The notes: generated from the letters alone by a model not told the origin. Positions 1 through 9,298 are shown, counted from the stretch's first letter. The stretch is DNA of 64,000 bases from CAIKOD01 sp035543455 (GCA_035543455.1 DATKKE010000053.1:32379-96378), one strand, 5' to 3'. A program made the numbers and translations.

Positions 1-324
1 TTTGCCATAGAACCCTTCGCAACGACCGGCAGCGGGCATGTCAATGAAAAGCGAAGGGTGGAGATTTTTTCACAGATATCGCAAAAACCGGTCCGCCTGC
101 CTGCTGCCCGGCAGATTATGGAGGAAGTCCGGGAGCGCCGGGGCATGCCCTTCGCAAAGAGATGGCTGCATGATCCAAAACCCGATATAGCCCTTTCCTC
201 GCTTACAAGATCGGGTGTTCTCCATGGTTTCCCGGTGCTTTCAGATATACCGGGGTCCCTTGTTTCCCAACACGAGCACACCGTGATAGTCACCGGTGAG
301 GGCTGCGTGGTCACAACGATATGA
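1..324 (+). CDS. map: Methionine aminopeptidase type II, C-terminal part (cut by window edge)
   Basis: The frame is open from the first base. It reads EPFATTGSGHV, then a C-terminal region ending in EHTVIVTGEGCVVTTI. In archaeal type II methionine aminopeptidases the E-P-F segment and the late E-H-T segment surround metal-binding glutamates, and both are present. The enzyme removes the initiator Met from new proteins in the cytoplasm. Only about the last 107 residues are in the window, so the His and Asp ligands cannot be checked. A 44-bp gap separates it from the next gene. Confidence 0.85.
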   Translation, partial: FAIEPFATTGSGHVNEKRRVEIFSQISQKPVRLPAARQIMEEVRERRGMPFAKRWLHDPKPDIALSSLTRSGVLHGFPVLSDIPGSLVSQHEHTVIVTGEGCVVTTI

Positions 325-368
325 GATAATCTTATCCTGTGCCAGAATGAATACTAGAAGTTACAGTC

Positions 369-1643
369 ATGGCTGGCAACTCTGATACCCTCAAGATACT
401 GGACGTGCTTTTAAGCGCGGAAATTTTTAACCAGAACCTGAATCTCGATATTAATGACCTGACCCCCGACCATCGCGTCATGTTCGGACTGGGCAGTCCT
501 TCAGGGATTAAACGCCCGGTAACGGTCAGTGAAAGCACCATCAGGAGAGTACTCCATATTGACGACCCGCGTGCGAAAGTCGCTCACAACCCGGTAGTCA
601 TATATGAGGAGTTCGGCCAGCGTTTCAGAATACCGGCTCTTGAAGCTGCCGCAAATTGGTTTATAAAAAACGGGGGACTTCCGGATATAAAAAAGAACCC
701 GGCTCTTGCGTATTATTTTGAAAATTTTGATGCGTCCGGGGTTTCATATAGCAGCGTACGTGCCGCCAATCCACCATTCGAGGACAGTAAAGCCTATCTT
801 GAAGGAAAGATTTCTGAGATCCTTGCAGCAGACGAACGTCTCAGGGCGGCCATGGATCTCGTTATCATTAACGCACCCGAAGAGATCGACCAGCAGATGA
901 CCGACCTGGTCTGCAGTCCCGAACAGCTCGATACGATCAGAAAGATGGACATCGCGATAAAGCACCGGGATTTTCTTTTAAAGCACCGCATCCATGAGGT
1001 AGGGAAACTTCTTTTCGTCGGGCCGCCGGGGACGGGGAAAACATCCCTGGCCCTCGCGATGTCGCATGCAATGCATACGCCAATCATTGAGGTGAGGCTC
1101 TCGATGGTCACGTCCCAGTATCTTGGCGAGACCTCAAAGAATATCGATAAAATTTTTGAATTTGCTAAAAAACTGGCACCGTGTATTTTGTTCATCGATG
1201 AATTCGACTATGTCGCCAAGAGCCGCGTAACCGACGATCACGGCGCAATGAAACGGGCGGTCAACTCTCTCCTTAAAAATATCGATAAAATAAACCTGGT
1301 AAAATTTGGCGTCCTCCTCATTGGGGCGACTAATCACCCGCAACTCCTTGACGAAGCAGCATGGCGGAGGTTTGACGAGGTTGTCGAATTTTCCCTGCCA
1401 AACGAAGAGATGCGGGAGGAGATCCTGAAGAAGGTGACCGCCTCAGTCGGGTGCGAATGCGATTTCCGCTATCTCGCAGCGCAGACCGATGGTCTTTCAG
1501 GTTCTGATATCAGGATGGTGGTCAAGGAAGCGACCCTTACCGCGATTATCGGAGACAGGAGGACCCTGTCGCAGAGCGATATCGAGAAGGGCATCGAAAT
1601 TATCAGGGGCCGGGGTACGATCAGACGGCTGAACTGGTTGTAA
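369..1643 (+). CDS. AAA-family ATPase (proteasome-activator/Cdc48-like single AAA module)
   Basis: This is a 424-residue protein with one AAA module in its C-terminal half. Walker A is GPPGTGKT at residues 218-225 and Walker B is CILFIDEFD near 275. A sensor-1 region (IGATNHP) and an arginine-finger-like AAWRRFDE follow. The first ~180 residues match no domain I recognise. Such enzymes use ATP hydrolysis to unfold or remodel protein substrates, but the substrate cannot be inferred here. The stop is one base before the next start, so it probably forms a two-gene operon with the metallo-beta-lactamase gene. Confidence 0.8.
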   Translation: MAGNSDTLKILDVLLSAEIFNQNLNLDINDLTPDHRVMFGLGSPSGIKRPVTVSESTIRRVLHIDDPRAKVAHNPVVIYEEFGQRFRIPALEAAANWFIKNGGLPDIKKNPALAYYFENFDASGVSYSSVRAANPPFEDSKAYLEGKISEILAADERLRAAMDLVIINAPEEIDQQMTDLVCSPEQLDTIRKMDIAIKHRDFLLKHRIHEVGKLLFVGPPGTGKTSLALAMSHAMHTPIIEVRLSMVTSQYLGETSKNIDKIFEFAKKLAPCILFIDEFDYVAKSRVTDDHGAMKRAVNSLLKNIDKINLVKFGVLLIGATNHPQLLDEAAWRRFDEVVEFSLPNEEMREEILKKVTASVGCECDFRYLAAQTDGLSGSDIRMVVKEATLTAIIGDRRTLSQSDIEKGIEIIRGRGTIRRLNWL

Positions 1644-1644
1644 T

Positions 1645-2367
1645 ATGAAGGTCACGCTCCTTGGTACAGGCGACGCGATAGGTACCCCCAAAATCGGTTG
1701 TTCATGCCCCCGTTGTTCCTTTGCCAGGGAAACCGGGGCAATGAGGTTAAGGACTTCCCTTCTCCTCGAAAATCAGGGTCACTATGTCCTCATTGATTCC
1801 TCCCCCGACCTCAGGCAGCAGCTCCTCCTGCAGGGATCCCCGATAATCGATGCGGTCATCTGGACCCACGGTCACTATGACCATTTTATGGGATACGGGG
1901 AGTTTTACCGGGTGCAGCACCTCCCTCCGGTATATGCAGCTCCGCCGGTACTCTCATATTGCGGCGGAATATTCGGGTTTCTTCCATTTCCAAGAAACCC
2001 TGTTGAACCGTTTACCTCATTTTCCCTCTTCGGAATGACCCTGACCCTGATTCTCGTAAATCACCCGCCGGCATACAGCTGTGGCCTGATCGTCAGTAAC
2101 GGAACGAGTCGTATCGGGTATACCGGGGATACCCGGGCTGAAATCCCCGCCGAGAGCATGGAATTTCTGAAAGGTGTAGAATTGCTCTTCGTGGACGCGC
2201 TTGTTCCTGACGGCTATCATGTGTCAAAACATATGAATTACCGGGATGCTGTAGCTTTTGCTGAAGATCTTGGAGTCCCGGAATATAGGTGCGTTCACAT
2301 GAGCCACGCAATCGATTGGGGCCTGCCCTATACCGGAAAGGATGGCGAGTGTTTTATTCTGCCGTAA
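1645..2367 (+). CDS. Metallo-beta-lactamase fold hydrolase, PhnP-like
   Basis: A 240-residue MBL-fold protein. It starts MKVTLLGTGDAIGTP, followed by a Cys-rich stretch (GCSCPRCS, residues ~18-25) typical of PhnP-type cyclic phosphodiesterases. The metal motif is THGHYDH near residue 74. GYTGDTR supplies the bridging Asp, and a late His (MSHAIDW) closes the site. PhnP family members hydrolyse cyclic ribose phosphates, but no phosphonate genes are nearby, so the substrate is open. It is translationally close to the upstream AAA ATPase gene. Confidence 0.75.
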   Translation: MKVTLLGTGDAIGTPKIGCSCPRCSFARETGAMRLRTSLLLENQGHYVLIDSSPDLRQQLLLQGSPIIDAVIWTHGHYDHFMGYGEFYRVQHLPPVYAAPPVLSYCGGIFGFLPFPRNPVEPFTSFSLFGMTLTLILVNHPPAYSCGLIVSNGTSRIGYTGDTRAEIPAESMEFLKGVELLFVDALVPDGYHVSKHMNYRDAVAFAEDLGVPEYRCVHMSHAIDWGLPYTGKDGECFILP

Positions 2368-2513
2368 TTACTATTGCTGCTACCTTCGCATGCGGTTCAG
2401 GATTCAGCAGGATTAATCCCCGGATACGAATCTTCTCACCCCATTCCGGCCATTTCACCTCATTGTCCGGCAACCAATACCATTATAGGAGCTACCTGCC
2501 CACACATAGGTGG

Positions 2514-2783
2514 ATGAATATTAAGGTACTCGAGCTGGAAAAGGACAAAGCCAGGCTGATTATCCAGGGGGAGGGCCATACGTTTATGAATGCCCTGACG
2601 GAAGAGATCTTAAGAGACCCTGACGTCGATGTAGCACGATACGTGATAGAATTCCAGTTTTCCGATCCCGAACTGCTCGTGACCACGAATGGCAAAAAAG
2701 ATCCGCTGACCGTGATTAAGGATGCCTGTGAAAGGATATCGGGTTATTGCGATGAATGCCTTTCCCAGGTCATGGAACTGTAA
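2514..2783 (+). CDS. rpoL: DNA-directed RNA polymerase subunit L
   Basis: An 89-residue protein starting MNIKVLELEKDKARL. It carries the subunit-L signature GEGHTFMNALTEEIL and the conserved later DPLTVIKDACERI. RpoL (Rpb11 homologue) pairs with RpoD to nucleate archaeal RNA polymerase. The frame stays open upstream, but the ATG at 2514 gives the normal family length. A TATA-like CATTATAGG about 25-30 bp upstream suggests a leaderless transcript; only a weak GGTGG touches the start. Confidence 0.9.
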   Translation: MNIKVLELEKDKARLIIQGEGHTFMNALTEEILRDPDVDVARYVIEFQFSDPELLVTTNGKKDPLTVIKDACERISGYCDECLSQVMEL

Positions 2784-3004
2784 CATTTCCTTAAAGGCAT
2801 AATAAATTTTTTTTCATCATTTTTTCGTTTAATTTTCAGCGTGTTTCATTATCTTTTGGCTGCGCTGAATTTCTCACCTGTTCTGTACGCATCCCCGCGG
2901 CAGGCGGGTTTCCACCCTCCATCCCCGACTGTTCCCTCTCAAACCATTGGGCATCGGTCAATCGTGAACGAAGAAATATGATCGTTTTTGGGTACGGTCC
3001 CTGT

Positions 3005-3235
3005 TTTACCCGGGTTCGCCGTAACGGGCGGGGCGAAGCCCCAGGAATGCCAACTCATATGAACCAGTCTGGAATTATAAGAACAATAACAACATCTGGT
3101 GAGAGACGGGAATGCTTCGAAGGCGGGTTTTCAACAAAGCGCGCTATGAGCCCTTTTACCCATAGATGAGCATGAAAAAGAAAGGGTTATTGACTTCCGG
3201 TCTGACTTTTTCAGACCAGCCGGAATTTAATAATT
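3005..3235 (+). repeat. Dispersed repeat, copy A (MITE-like family)
   Basis: This lies in an 811-bp gene-free stretch (2784-3594) in which I see no credible gene. It contains the hairpin core GGGGCGAAGCCCC, the block GGGAATGCTTCGAAGG, a TCAACAAAGCGCGC end, and CTTCCGGTCTGACTTTTTCA. The same blocks recur near 53.6-53.9 kb, partly inverted, and the last block near 49.63 kb. A short open frame at 2978-3169 lies inside the repeat and is not believed to be a gene. Confidence 0.7.
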
Positions 3236-3283
3236 TTGGTGATTTAGGTAACATCGACCCCTGATACATTTCTTACTCTATCG

Positions 3284-3345
3284 ATATTCAATGACGCTCT
3301 CGGGCTTTGCCCCGCTGCTGTGGCAACCCCCGTCGGGATAGAACC
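3284..3345 (+). repeat. Dispersed repeat, fragment F (hairpin end only)
   Basis: The stretch TATTCAATGACGCTCTCGGG, followed by CTTTGCCCCGCTGC, resembles one end of copies B and C, where a GACGCTCC segment precedes a GGGGCTCTGCCCCG hairpin. It is about 60 bp and degraded. It sits directly after copy A, so the two may be one damaged composite insertion. Confidence 0.45.
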
Positions 3346-3594
3346 GAATCCAATTACACGTGATTTTAAGATTTAACCGCGAACTTATTGAATAGACGTC
3401 CTAATAAAAAATGATAGTAACGAGAAATAAAAGCTTCCCCACTAGGTCTGTTTGAAATCAAAATAATTGCATAAACTATAGGTTAGGGGCGGATTTTACC
3501 CTATCCCCATAATTTTTTTTAGATTTCAATAGTGCTTGAGTTTCACAAAATTATGAAATGAATAGACAGAACCCGGGGTTCCCCGGAGGGCAAT

Positions 3595-4209
3595 TTACTC
3601 AGCGCGTTCGGTGAATACGATCGACCCGGATATACGGGCAATCCTGACTTTGACCTGCTGCCCGGGTTTCGAGTTTGCCACATACATGATATATTTCCCC
3701 ATTTTGACAACCCCGTCGCCTCTCTTGGAAACGGACTGTATCTCTACATCAAGCACCGATCCTTCCGTGAGTTCGCTCCCTAAAGGTTCCGTCCGTGCTT
3801 TCCGTTTCTTTACGGGCCTGTGACCTCCGCATGCATCACACCTGAGCAGGAGGAAGCGGTCGTCCTTCACAAGGCGCGTATCGGGCCGCCCGCATTCGGA
3901 ACATATCACATAGTCTTCCACGTAACTCCTGATCAGGGAGTTAATCAGGGAGCTTTCAAATTTACCATTGAATATCGCCCTGTTGCCATCGATCTTGCCC
4001 GCTGTCCCGAGTTCTCCGAGCATGAATTTCATCAGGTGGTCCTTGTCTCTCCTGACCATATCTGCAATTTCTGAAAAATTTTCAAGAACCGTGGTCTTTC
4101 CCTCGATATAGCTCTTCGCCTCGGGCACATTGAACCGTTCGTGCGACTCGCTGACCTCCGTCATGCCGCTGTATGCCTTCTTTAAAAGTGCCTCGTATGA
4201 ATCTGACAT
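3595..4209 (-). CDS. Translation initiation factor aIF2 subunit beta with C-terminal TRAM domain
   Basis: A 204-residue protein. The aIF2/aIF5 core contains FMLGELGTAGKIDG and is followed by a C4 zinc ribbon with Cys 103, 106, 124 and 127. Residues ~143-204 form a TRAM domain (SVSKRGDGVVKMGKYIMYV), an RNA-binding beta-barrel found at this position in many euryarchaeal aIF2-beta proteins. aIF2 carries initiator tRNA to the small ribosomal subunit. A TATA-like ATACTTATTACC upstream on the minus strand predicts a very short leader. Confidence 0.88.
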   Translation of the reverse strand: MSDSYEALLKKAYSGMTEVSESHERFNVPEAKSYIEGKTTVLENFSEIADMVRRDKDHLMKFMLGELGTAGKIDGNRAIFNGKFESSLINSLIRSYVEDYVICSECGRPDTRLVKDDRFLLLRCDACGGHRPVKKRKARTEPLGSELTEGSVLDVEIQSVSKRGDGVVKMGKYIMYVANSKPGQQVKVRIARISGSIVFTERAE

Positions 4210-4455
4210 AGTTATAGTGTATTGGTCTTGGCGGGGTAATAAGTATGGGGCAGTAACAACCTGCGGTTCGTCAGCTCTAGCCAGGTTTTATAGATATATG
4301 GCTACATGCCGGCTGGTTTACAGGAATCGGGCATAACTCAGTTCCCAATGAAAAATCGGTAAGAATCTGATTGGAAGTTCTGAATTATATCCCGGCTTTA
4401 CCCAGTTACCCGGGCTGATAAAAAAACTAACAGTGCCTTCCCCGGAAACCATGAA

Positions 4456-5268
4456 TCAATAACCGGTCGCATAGTAATAACCGTAATCGGTCCTTACCCT
4501 CACCGGCACACCGAATAGTCCGCCAATAGTTTCATCGGTAAGAATTGTTTCTTTAGGCCCGTCTTTGATGATCCTTCCGCTTTTCATGAGAATTACTCTT
4601 GATATTTCCGGTATGATGTCCTGCAGGTTATGGGTGACAAGGACTATCCCGGTTCCTGAACGGGCTATTTTCCGGAGGATGCTGCGGAATTTGTGCAAAG
4701 CATGGAGGTCCAGGCTGTTCGTCGGTTCATCCAGGACAAGGGCTCTCGGTCCATGGATCAGGGCCCGGGCAATGAGGAACCGCCGTGCCTCTCCAGTCGA
4801 CATTTCAGTCATCTTTCTCTCCTTCAGATGCGAAATCTCAAGAAATTCCATGATCTCCTCTGCTTTCCTGATCATTTCCGGCGTCGCTTCCCTTAAAAAA
4901 AGCCCCACGCTGTCAAAAAAAGCCGATACAATGACTTCCATTCCAGAGAGGTCGCGGGAGAATACAAACTGGAGGTCATTTGAGACGATCCCGAGTGCCG
5001 ATCGGAGCTCCCGAACATTCCAGCGGTCTCTCCCCCATATCCTGGATGAGGACCCGTTCAGGACGAGAGGGTAATATTCGCGGGTGATTGTCCGGATGAA
5101 TGCCGTTTTCCCTGCACCATTGGGACCGAGGACGGCAATATGTTCACCTCCCTGCATGGTTACCGACAGGGAATCAAGAAGGGGCCGTCCTCCCCGTATG
5201 ACGGTGATGTTTTTAAATTCCACAAGGGGAGCTCCTTTATCCCAGAAATCTTCCGTTGAATCCATCAA
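4456..5268 (-). CDS. ABC transporter ATP-binding protein (orphan)
   Basis: A 270-residue ABC ATPase. Walker A is GPNGAGKT at 48-55, the signature is the variant STGEA at 156-160, Walker B is ALVLDEPT at 175-182, and the H-loop is VTHN. The signature and overall layout resemble ModF-like or YlmA-like ATPases. No permease or binding protein lies beside it (neighbours are aIF2-beta and ilvC), so it either serves a transporter encoded elsewhere or is a soluble ABC protein. Substrate unknown. Confidence 0.75.
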   Translation of the reverse strand: MMDSTEDFWDKGAPLVEFKNITVIRGGRPLLDSLSVTMQGGEHIAVLGPNGAGKTAFIRTITREYYPLVLNGSSSRIWGRDRWNVRELRSALGIVSNDLQFVFSRDLSGMEVIVSAFFDSVGLFLREATPEMIRKAEEIMEFLEISHLKERKMTEMSTGEARRFLIARALIHGPRALVLDEPTNSLDLHALHKFRSILRKIARSGTGIVLVTHNLQDIIPEISRVILMKSGRIIKDGPKETILTDETIGGLFGVPVRVRTDYGYYYATGY

Positions 5269-5356
5269 ATTACTCGGGGTATCCCTGAATATGAATATAC
5301 GATAGTAATCAGTAATTCCTGCATATATTGCTTTTTTTCGAGAAAAAAATGAATTA

Positions 5357-6349
5357 TTACTGGTTCCGGAACTGCGGCATCAGCGCCCGGATTTCAGCCC
5401 CGACTTCCTCTATCAGGTGGCCCTCGTCCCTCCTGGTCAGGGCATTAAATACCGGCCGGTTGACCATATTTTCGAGCATCCATTCGCGTGCAAACTGACC
5501 GTTCTGGATCTCCTCCAGAATCTCGGCCATAGCAAGCTGTGACTCGGGCCCGATTACCCGCGGTCCCCTGGTCAGGTCCCCGTACTGGGCCGTATTGCTG
5601 ACGTACCGCCTCATTTTCGTGAAACCACCTTCATAAATCAGGTCCACAATCAGCTTGGTCTCATGCAATACTTCGAGATACGCCATCTCGGGAGCATAGC
5701 CTGCATCCACAAGCGTCTCAAAACCTGCCCTGATAAGCGAGGTAATACCCCCGCAAAGGACAGCCTGTTCACCGAAAAGATCGGTTTCGGTCTCTTCCCG
5801 AAAGGATGTTTCAAACACTACTGCCCGGGTCGCGCCGATGCCTTTTGCATATGCCAATGCGATGGCATGTGCATTTCCGGAATAATCCTGCTGGACCGCG
5901 ATAAGAGCAGGCACTCCCTTGCCTTCCTCATACTGCCGCCTGACCATGAAACCAGGCCCTTTCGGGGCTACCATAATCACATTGACGTTTTCGGGAGGAA
6001 CGATCTGCCCGAAATGGATATTGAACCCGTGCGAGAACATAAGGGTCTTGTTTTCTGCAAGGTAGGGTTTAATTTCGGCCCTGTATACATTTCCCTGGTT
6101 CTCATCCGGCAGCAGTATCTGAATTATATCAGCCATTTTCACGGCTTCACTCACTGGATAGACCGAAAAACCGTCAGAAACTGCAGCATCCCAGCTTTTC
6201 CCCTGCCGAAGGCCGATAACCACGTCCAGCCCGCTATCCCGCAGGTTAAGAGACTGTCCCCTCCCCTGGGAGCCATACCCGATCACTGCGATGCGTTTTT
6301 TGGAAAGGACTCCAAGATCGGCATCAGTATCATAATATTTTTTTAGCAT
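5357..6349 (-). CDS. ilvC: Ketol-acid reductoisomerase
   Basis: A 330-residue class I KARI. The N-terminal Rossmann motif GYGSQG is at residues 24-29. The C-terminal knotted domain includes DLFGEQAVLCGG and the acidic metal ligands around EVLHETKLIVDLIYEGG. It makes the dihydroxy acid intermediates of valine and isoleucine with NAD(P)H. I chose the ATG at 6349 (MLKKYYDTDAD) over one 33 bases upstream because AGAGAGG precedes it at good spacing and the length matches the family. It is divergent from mptA. ilvB/N are not adjacent. Confidence 0.92.
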   Translation of the reverse strand: MLKKYYDTDADLGVLSKKRIAVIGYGSQGRGQSLNLRDSGLDVVIGLRQGKSWDAAVSDGFSVYPVSEAVKMADIIQILLPDENQGNVYRAEIKPYLAENKTLMFSHGFNIHFGQIVPPENVNVIMVAPKGPGFMVRRQYEEGKGVPALIAVQQDYSGNAHAIALAYAKGIGATRAVVFETSFREETETDLFGEQAVLCGGITSLIRAGFETLVDAGYAPEMAYLEVLHETKLIVDLIYEGGFTKMRRYVSNTAQYGDLTRGPRVIGPESQLAMAEILEEIQNGQFAREWMLENMVNRPVFNALTRRDEGHLIEEVGAEIRALMPQFRNQ

Positions 6350-6443
6350 GATCCTCTCTTTACTATCATCAACAAAGCACATAAATATGTTATAAAAAGA
6401 TTAGAAACGGAATCTTTGTCAGCTATCCATTGGAGAGCGATTT

Positions 6444-7418
6444 ATCATTATTGAGAGAACGGAGCCCAAATTTGGAGGGGTTTTACCTGATGTCCAGTCG
6501 ACATGCCCGGATGTCAGGATTAACCTCACCCGGGTCGGCGTGAAAAACGTGAAAAAACTTGTTGAGGTGTCACGTGCAGACAGGCGCCCGGTAATTTTTA
6601 TCTCGAATTTCGATGTCTTCGTTGACCTGCCGGGAAGTCTTAAAGGTGCCAATCTTTCCCGGAACTTTGAGGTCATCGACGAAGTACTTCAGCAGGCGAT
6701 AGACGGGGACGTCAAGGAGATCGAAAACCTCTGCAGCGTTGTCGCCCGTAAGTTACTGGACCGCCACGAATACGCCGACAGGACGGAAGTCCTCATGAGA
6801 AGCGAATTCATGGTGAAGCGGGAAACCCCGGTCAGTCATACGAGCTGCCATGAGGTGGTAAAAGTCCATGCACGTGCTGTCGCCCGGCGGACATTTCGGA
6901 GCCCGATAGTACGGAAGAGCATCGGTGCAGAAGTCATGGGGATGACTGCCTGTCCCTGTGCCCAGAATATCGTGAAGGAACGGGCAGAGCATGTACTCCA
7001 GGATCTCGGAGTCGAGGAAGAAAAAATCAACCAGTTTTTCGATGAAGTCCCCATGGCTACCCATAACCAGAGAGGGAGAGGTTTTCTCTGTATCGAAACC
7101 GATGATGATCAGCATGTCCAGCTCGAAAAAATTATTGATATTTTAAAAGAATCGATGAGCGCTCCCATTTTCGAACTTCTCAAACGCGGGGATGAAAGCT
7201 ATGTTGTTTTCAACGCCCACAAAAATCCGAGGTTCGTTGAGGACTGCGTCAGGGAGATGGCAAAGAAAGTCCTTGCCGAGTTCCATGGCCTTCCAGGAGA
7301 CGCCCTCGTCACTATCAAGCAGACAAACGAGGAGAGTATCCACCAGCATGATGCCTATGCAGAACGGCAGGCCACGATTGCCGAGCTCTTCGTTGAGCTG
7401 AACGGCGAAATTCAATGA
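6444..7418 (+). CDS. mptA: GTP cyclohydrolase MptA (methanopterin pathway); non-standard start
   Basis: This enzyme converts GTP to 7,8-dihydro-D-neopterin 2',3'-cyclic phosphate, the first step of tetrahydromethanopterin synthesis, and is Fe(II)-dependent. Diagnostic segments are GMTACPCAQN, PMATHNQRGRG and LLDRHEY. The family N-terminus (LPDVQSTCPDVRINLTRVGV) is encoded from about 6483, yet the first in-frame ATG/GTG/TTG is a GTG at 6540, after this conserved part. The frame opens after a stop at 6402. A GGAG at 6432-6435 is followed by ATC 6444, ATT 6447 and ATT 6450, so a rare start codon is likely; I mark 6444, but the start is uncertain. TATA-like TTATAAAA is near 6390. Confidence 0.85.
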   Translation: MIIERTEPKFGGVLPDVQSTCPDVRINLTRVGVKNVKKLVEVSRADRRPVIFISNFDVFVDLPGSLKGANLSRNFEVIDEVLQQAIDGDVKEIENLCSVVARKLLDRHEYADRTEVLMRSEFMVKRETPVSHTSCHEVVKVHARAVARRTFRSPIVRKSIGAEVMGMTACPCAQNIVKERAEHVLQDLGVEEEKINQFFDEVPMATHNQRGRGFLCIETDDDQHVQLEKIIDILKESMSAPIFELLKRGDESYVVFNAHKNPRFVEDCVREMAKKVLAEFHGLPGDALVTIKQTNEESIHQHDAYAERQATIAELFVELNGEIQ

Positions 7419-7788
7419 GGCCGGTGAAAAATTTCCGAAATAAAATAACCGTTAAACACCCTTTTTTCCCGAATCCCTGAATTTAAAAGACTGAACACGC
7501 ATCATTTTGATATTGTATAATGACTCCGGGATCTCAACGCGCATAAGTGCCTTGCCGGCAGAGAGAGAAAAACTCCTGTTCATCGACGAAAGCTTTCGTT
7601 AACGGGGGGAAAAATTTCCCTCACGCCCAAACCCGGTACGGGTAATAAAATTACCTGTTTTGTAAAGGATTCTTAACGCAGAAAAAGAAAGGCAATTTAA
7701 GCCGGTTTATTATCACACGTCATGCTGATTTAATGGATCAACGAACTGGTGCCACTGAATAACCAAAGGCGGAAGAATTGCAAAGCAG

Positions 7789-7797
7789 ATATATAAT
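7789..7797 (+). promoter_or_regulatory. TATA box of the frh operon
   Basis: ATATATAAT at 7789-7797 is the best TATA match in the 500-bp stretch before frhA and predicts transcription start near 7820. The rest of 7419-7788 holds no gene that I can see. Confidence 0.55.
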
Positions 7798-7807
7798 TTG
7801 AGTTGCA

Positions 7808-7847
7808 AGATCTTCTCCGAACGTACTAGGTACGGTCAAAAAGATCT
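7808..7847 (+). promoter_or_regulatory. Nested inverted repeats around the frh transcript start/leader
   Basis: AGATCTT (7808-7814) pairs with AAGATCT (7841-7847). Between them CGTAC-TAG-GTACG (7822-7834) forms a second hairpin. The structure begins about 15 bp after the TATA box and precedes a leader of roughly 100 nt. It could be a DNA operator or an RNA structure. Confidence 0.4.
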
Positions 7848-7919
7848 CCTTACAGAGATTTGTGTGGATTACACCGGTATCGCATTGTGAACAACTCAAC
7901 ATATGATGAGGCGATAATA

Positions 7920-9287
7920 TTGTCGAAAGTTGTAGAGATTTCCCCAACCACAAGACATGAGGGACACTCAAAGCTTGTCTTGAAGGTCAACGACGCAGGA
8001 ATCATCGAAACGGGTAACTGGTGTTCCATTACCCCGGTGAGGGGCGTAGAGCGGCTTGCCGTCGGTAAGACGATGGAGCAGGTCCCCAAGATCGCGTCAC
8101 GTGTCTGTGGCATTTGTCCAATTGCCCATACACTCGCAGGGATCGAATCGATGGAAGCATCAATCGGATGTGAAATCCCCCAGGATGCCTATCTCCTGCG
8201 TGTAATACTCCAGTGTGCAAACAGGCTGCACAGCATAGCATTGCATGATATCCTGATCCTGCCCGATTTGTATCTTCCGGGCACCGATACAAAAATCAAC
8301 CCGTTCTCCCCCGAGGAGCCGGTCAGGAGCGTTGCAAAGCGTATCCAGAGACTTCGTGAGATCGGCCAGACCATCGGTCAGATTGCCGGTGGAGAGGCTG
8401 TACACCCGAGCAACCCGCGTGTCGGTGGTATGTACAAAGCCTGCACTCCCCGTGCAAAGACCAAGATGTACGATCTTGCCAAGGAAGGACTTGTCCTTGC
8501 CCATGAACAGATGGACTTCATGGTTGCCGTCCTCCGGAACTTCCAGAAGAGGGACTGGGCTGAAGTTGCAGGAAAGAAGATTGCAATCCCGAAAGACCTC
8601 GGCTACCACAACCAGGGTTACATGGCAACCCACCCGGTATATGGAACAACCAGCCTTGACGAGAATCCCACCTGGGACTATGATCGGTTTAAAGAAACCA
8701 GACCCTGGGACTGGTACATGGGTGAGATGGAAGTCAGTCTTGCAGACCCGACATACCCTGTTGGCGGAACCACCCCGGTCGGCACCAAGGTGAACCCCCA
8801 GATGGAGGCATGCACTGGTATCCCAATGTACGATGGTGCTCCTGTTGAAGTAGGCCCGCGTGCACGTCTTGCAACCTTCAAGGGTTATGACGAAAAGGGC
8901 ACGGTCGGACAGAACATAGCCCGTGAAATGGAGTATCCGGACTGTTTATATACCATCATCAGTGCTCTTGACGAGTATGATCCATCCGCGAAAGTTCTTG
9001 CTGACGAGATCCCCTGTGGTGACGGTTCATTAGGATGGTCTGCCAATGAGGCACCCCGTGGAACCGATGTCCACCTTGCAAGGGTAAAGGACAATAAAGT
9101 CCTCTGGTACTCGATGCTCGTCCCGACCACCTGGAATTTCGGTACCTGCAGCAAGGCACTTACGGGTGCACCATGGCAGCTTGCCGAAATCGTGGTCCGT
9201 GGGTACGACCCCTGTGTGTCATGCGCCACCCACATGATTGTGATCGATGAAGACAACAAGCTCGTAGCCCAGAAGCTCATCCAGTGA
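7920..9287 (+). CDS. frhA: F420-reducing hydrogenase subunit alpha (NiFe large subunit)
   Basis: This is the catalytic subunit of the cytoplasmic F420-reducing [NiFe] hydrogenase, which supplies reduced F420 for CO2 reduction to methane. The nickel ligands lie in RVCGIC (N-terminal) and DPCVSCATH (C-terminal), all Cys, so this is not a selenoenzyme. I place the start at TTG 7920 (SKVVEISPTTRHEG) because GAGG at 7908-7911 sits 8 bases upstream and the family begins there; an earlier GTG at 7860 has no such site. It is the first gene of frhADGB. A short tail after the last His is presumably removed by FrhD. Confidence 0.95.
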   Translation: MSKVVEISPTTRHEGHSKLVLKVNDAGIIETGNWCSITPVRGVERLAVGKTMEQVPKIASRVCGICPIAHTLAGIESMEASIGCEIPQDAYLLRVILQCANRLHSIALHDILILPDLYLPGTDTKINPFSPEEPVRSVAKRIQRLREIGQTIGQIAGGEAVHPSNPRVGGMYKACTPRAKTKMYDLAKEGLVLAHEQMDFMVAVLRNFQKRDWAEVAGKKIAIPKDLGYHNQGYMATHPVYGTTSLDENPTWDYDRFKETRPWDWYMGEMEVSLADPTYPVGGTTPVGTKVNPQMEACTGIPMYDGAPVEVGPRARLATFKGYDEKGTVGQNIAREMEYPDCLYTIISALDEYDPSAKVLADEIPCGDGSLGWSANEAPRGTDVHLARVKDNKVLWYSMLVPTTWNFGTCSKALTGAPWQLAEIVVRGYDPCVSCATHMIVIDEDNKLVAQKLIQ

Positions 9288-9298
9288 GAGTACCACGC

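Noticed and set aside
2978..3169. 63-codon open frame in the gap after rpoL
   Set aside because: It lies inside repeat copy A and has no RBS or family feature; sequence similarity to other repeat copies is not frame-preserving.
3540..3556. TTTCACAAAATTATGAAA as an eighth regulon operator
   Set aside because: The half-sites are weaker and the spacing differs; it is not in front of a sulfur gene and is about as expected by chance in AT-rich DNA.
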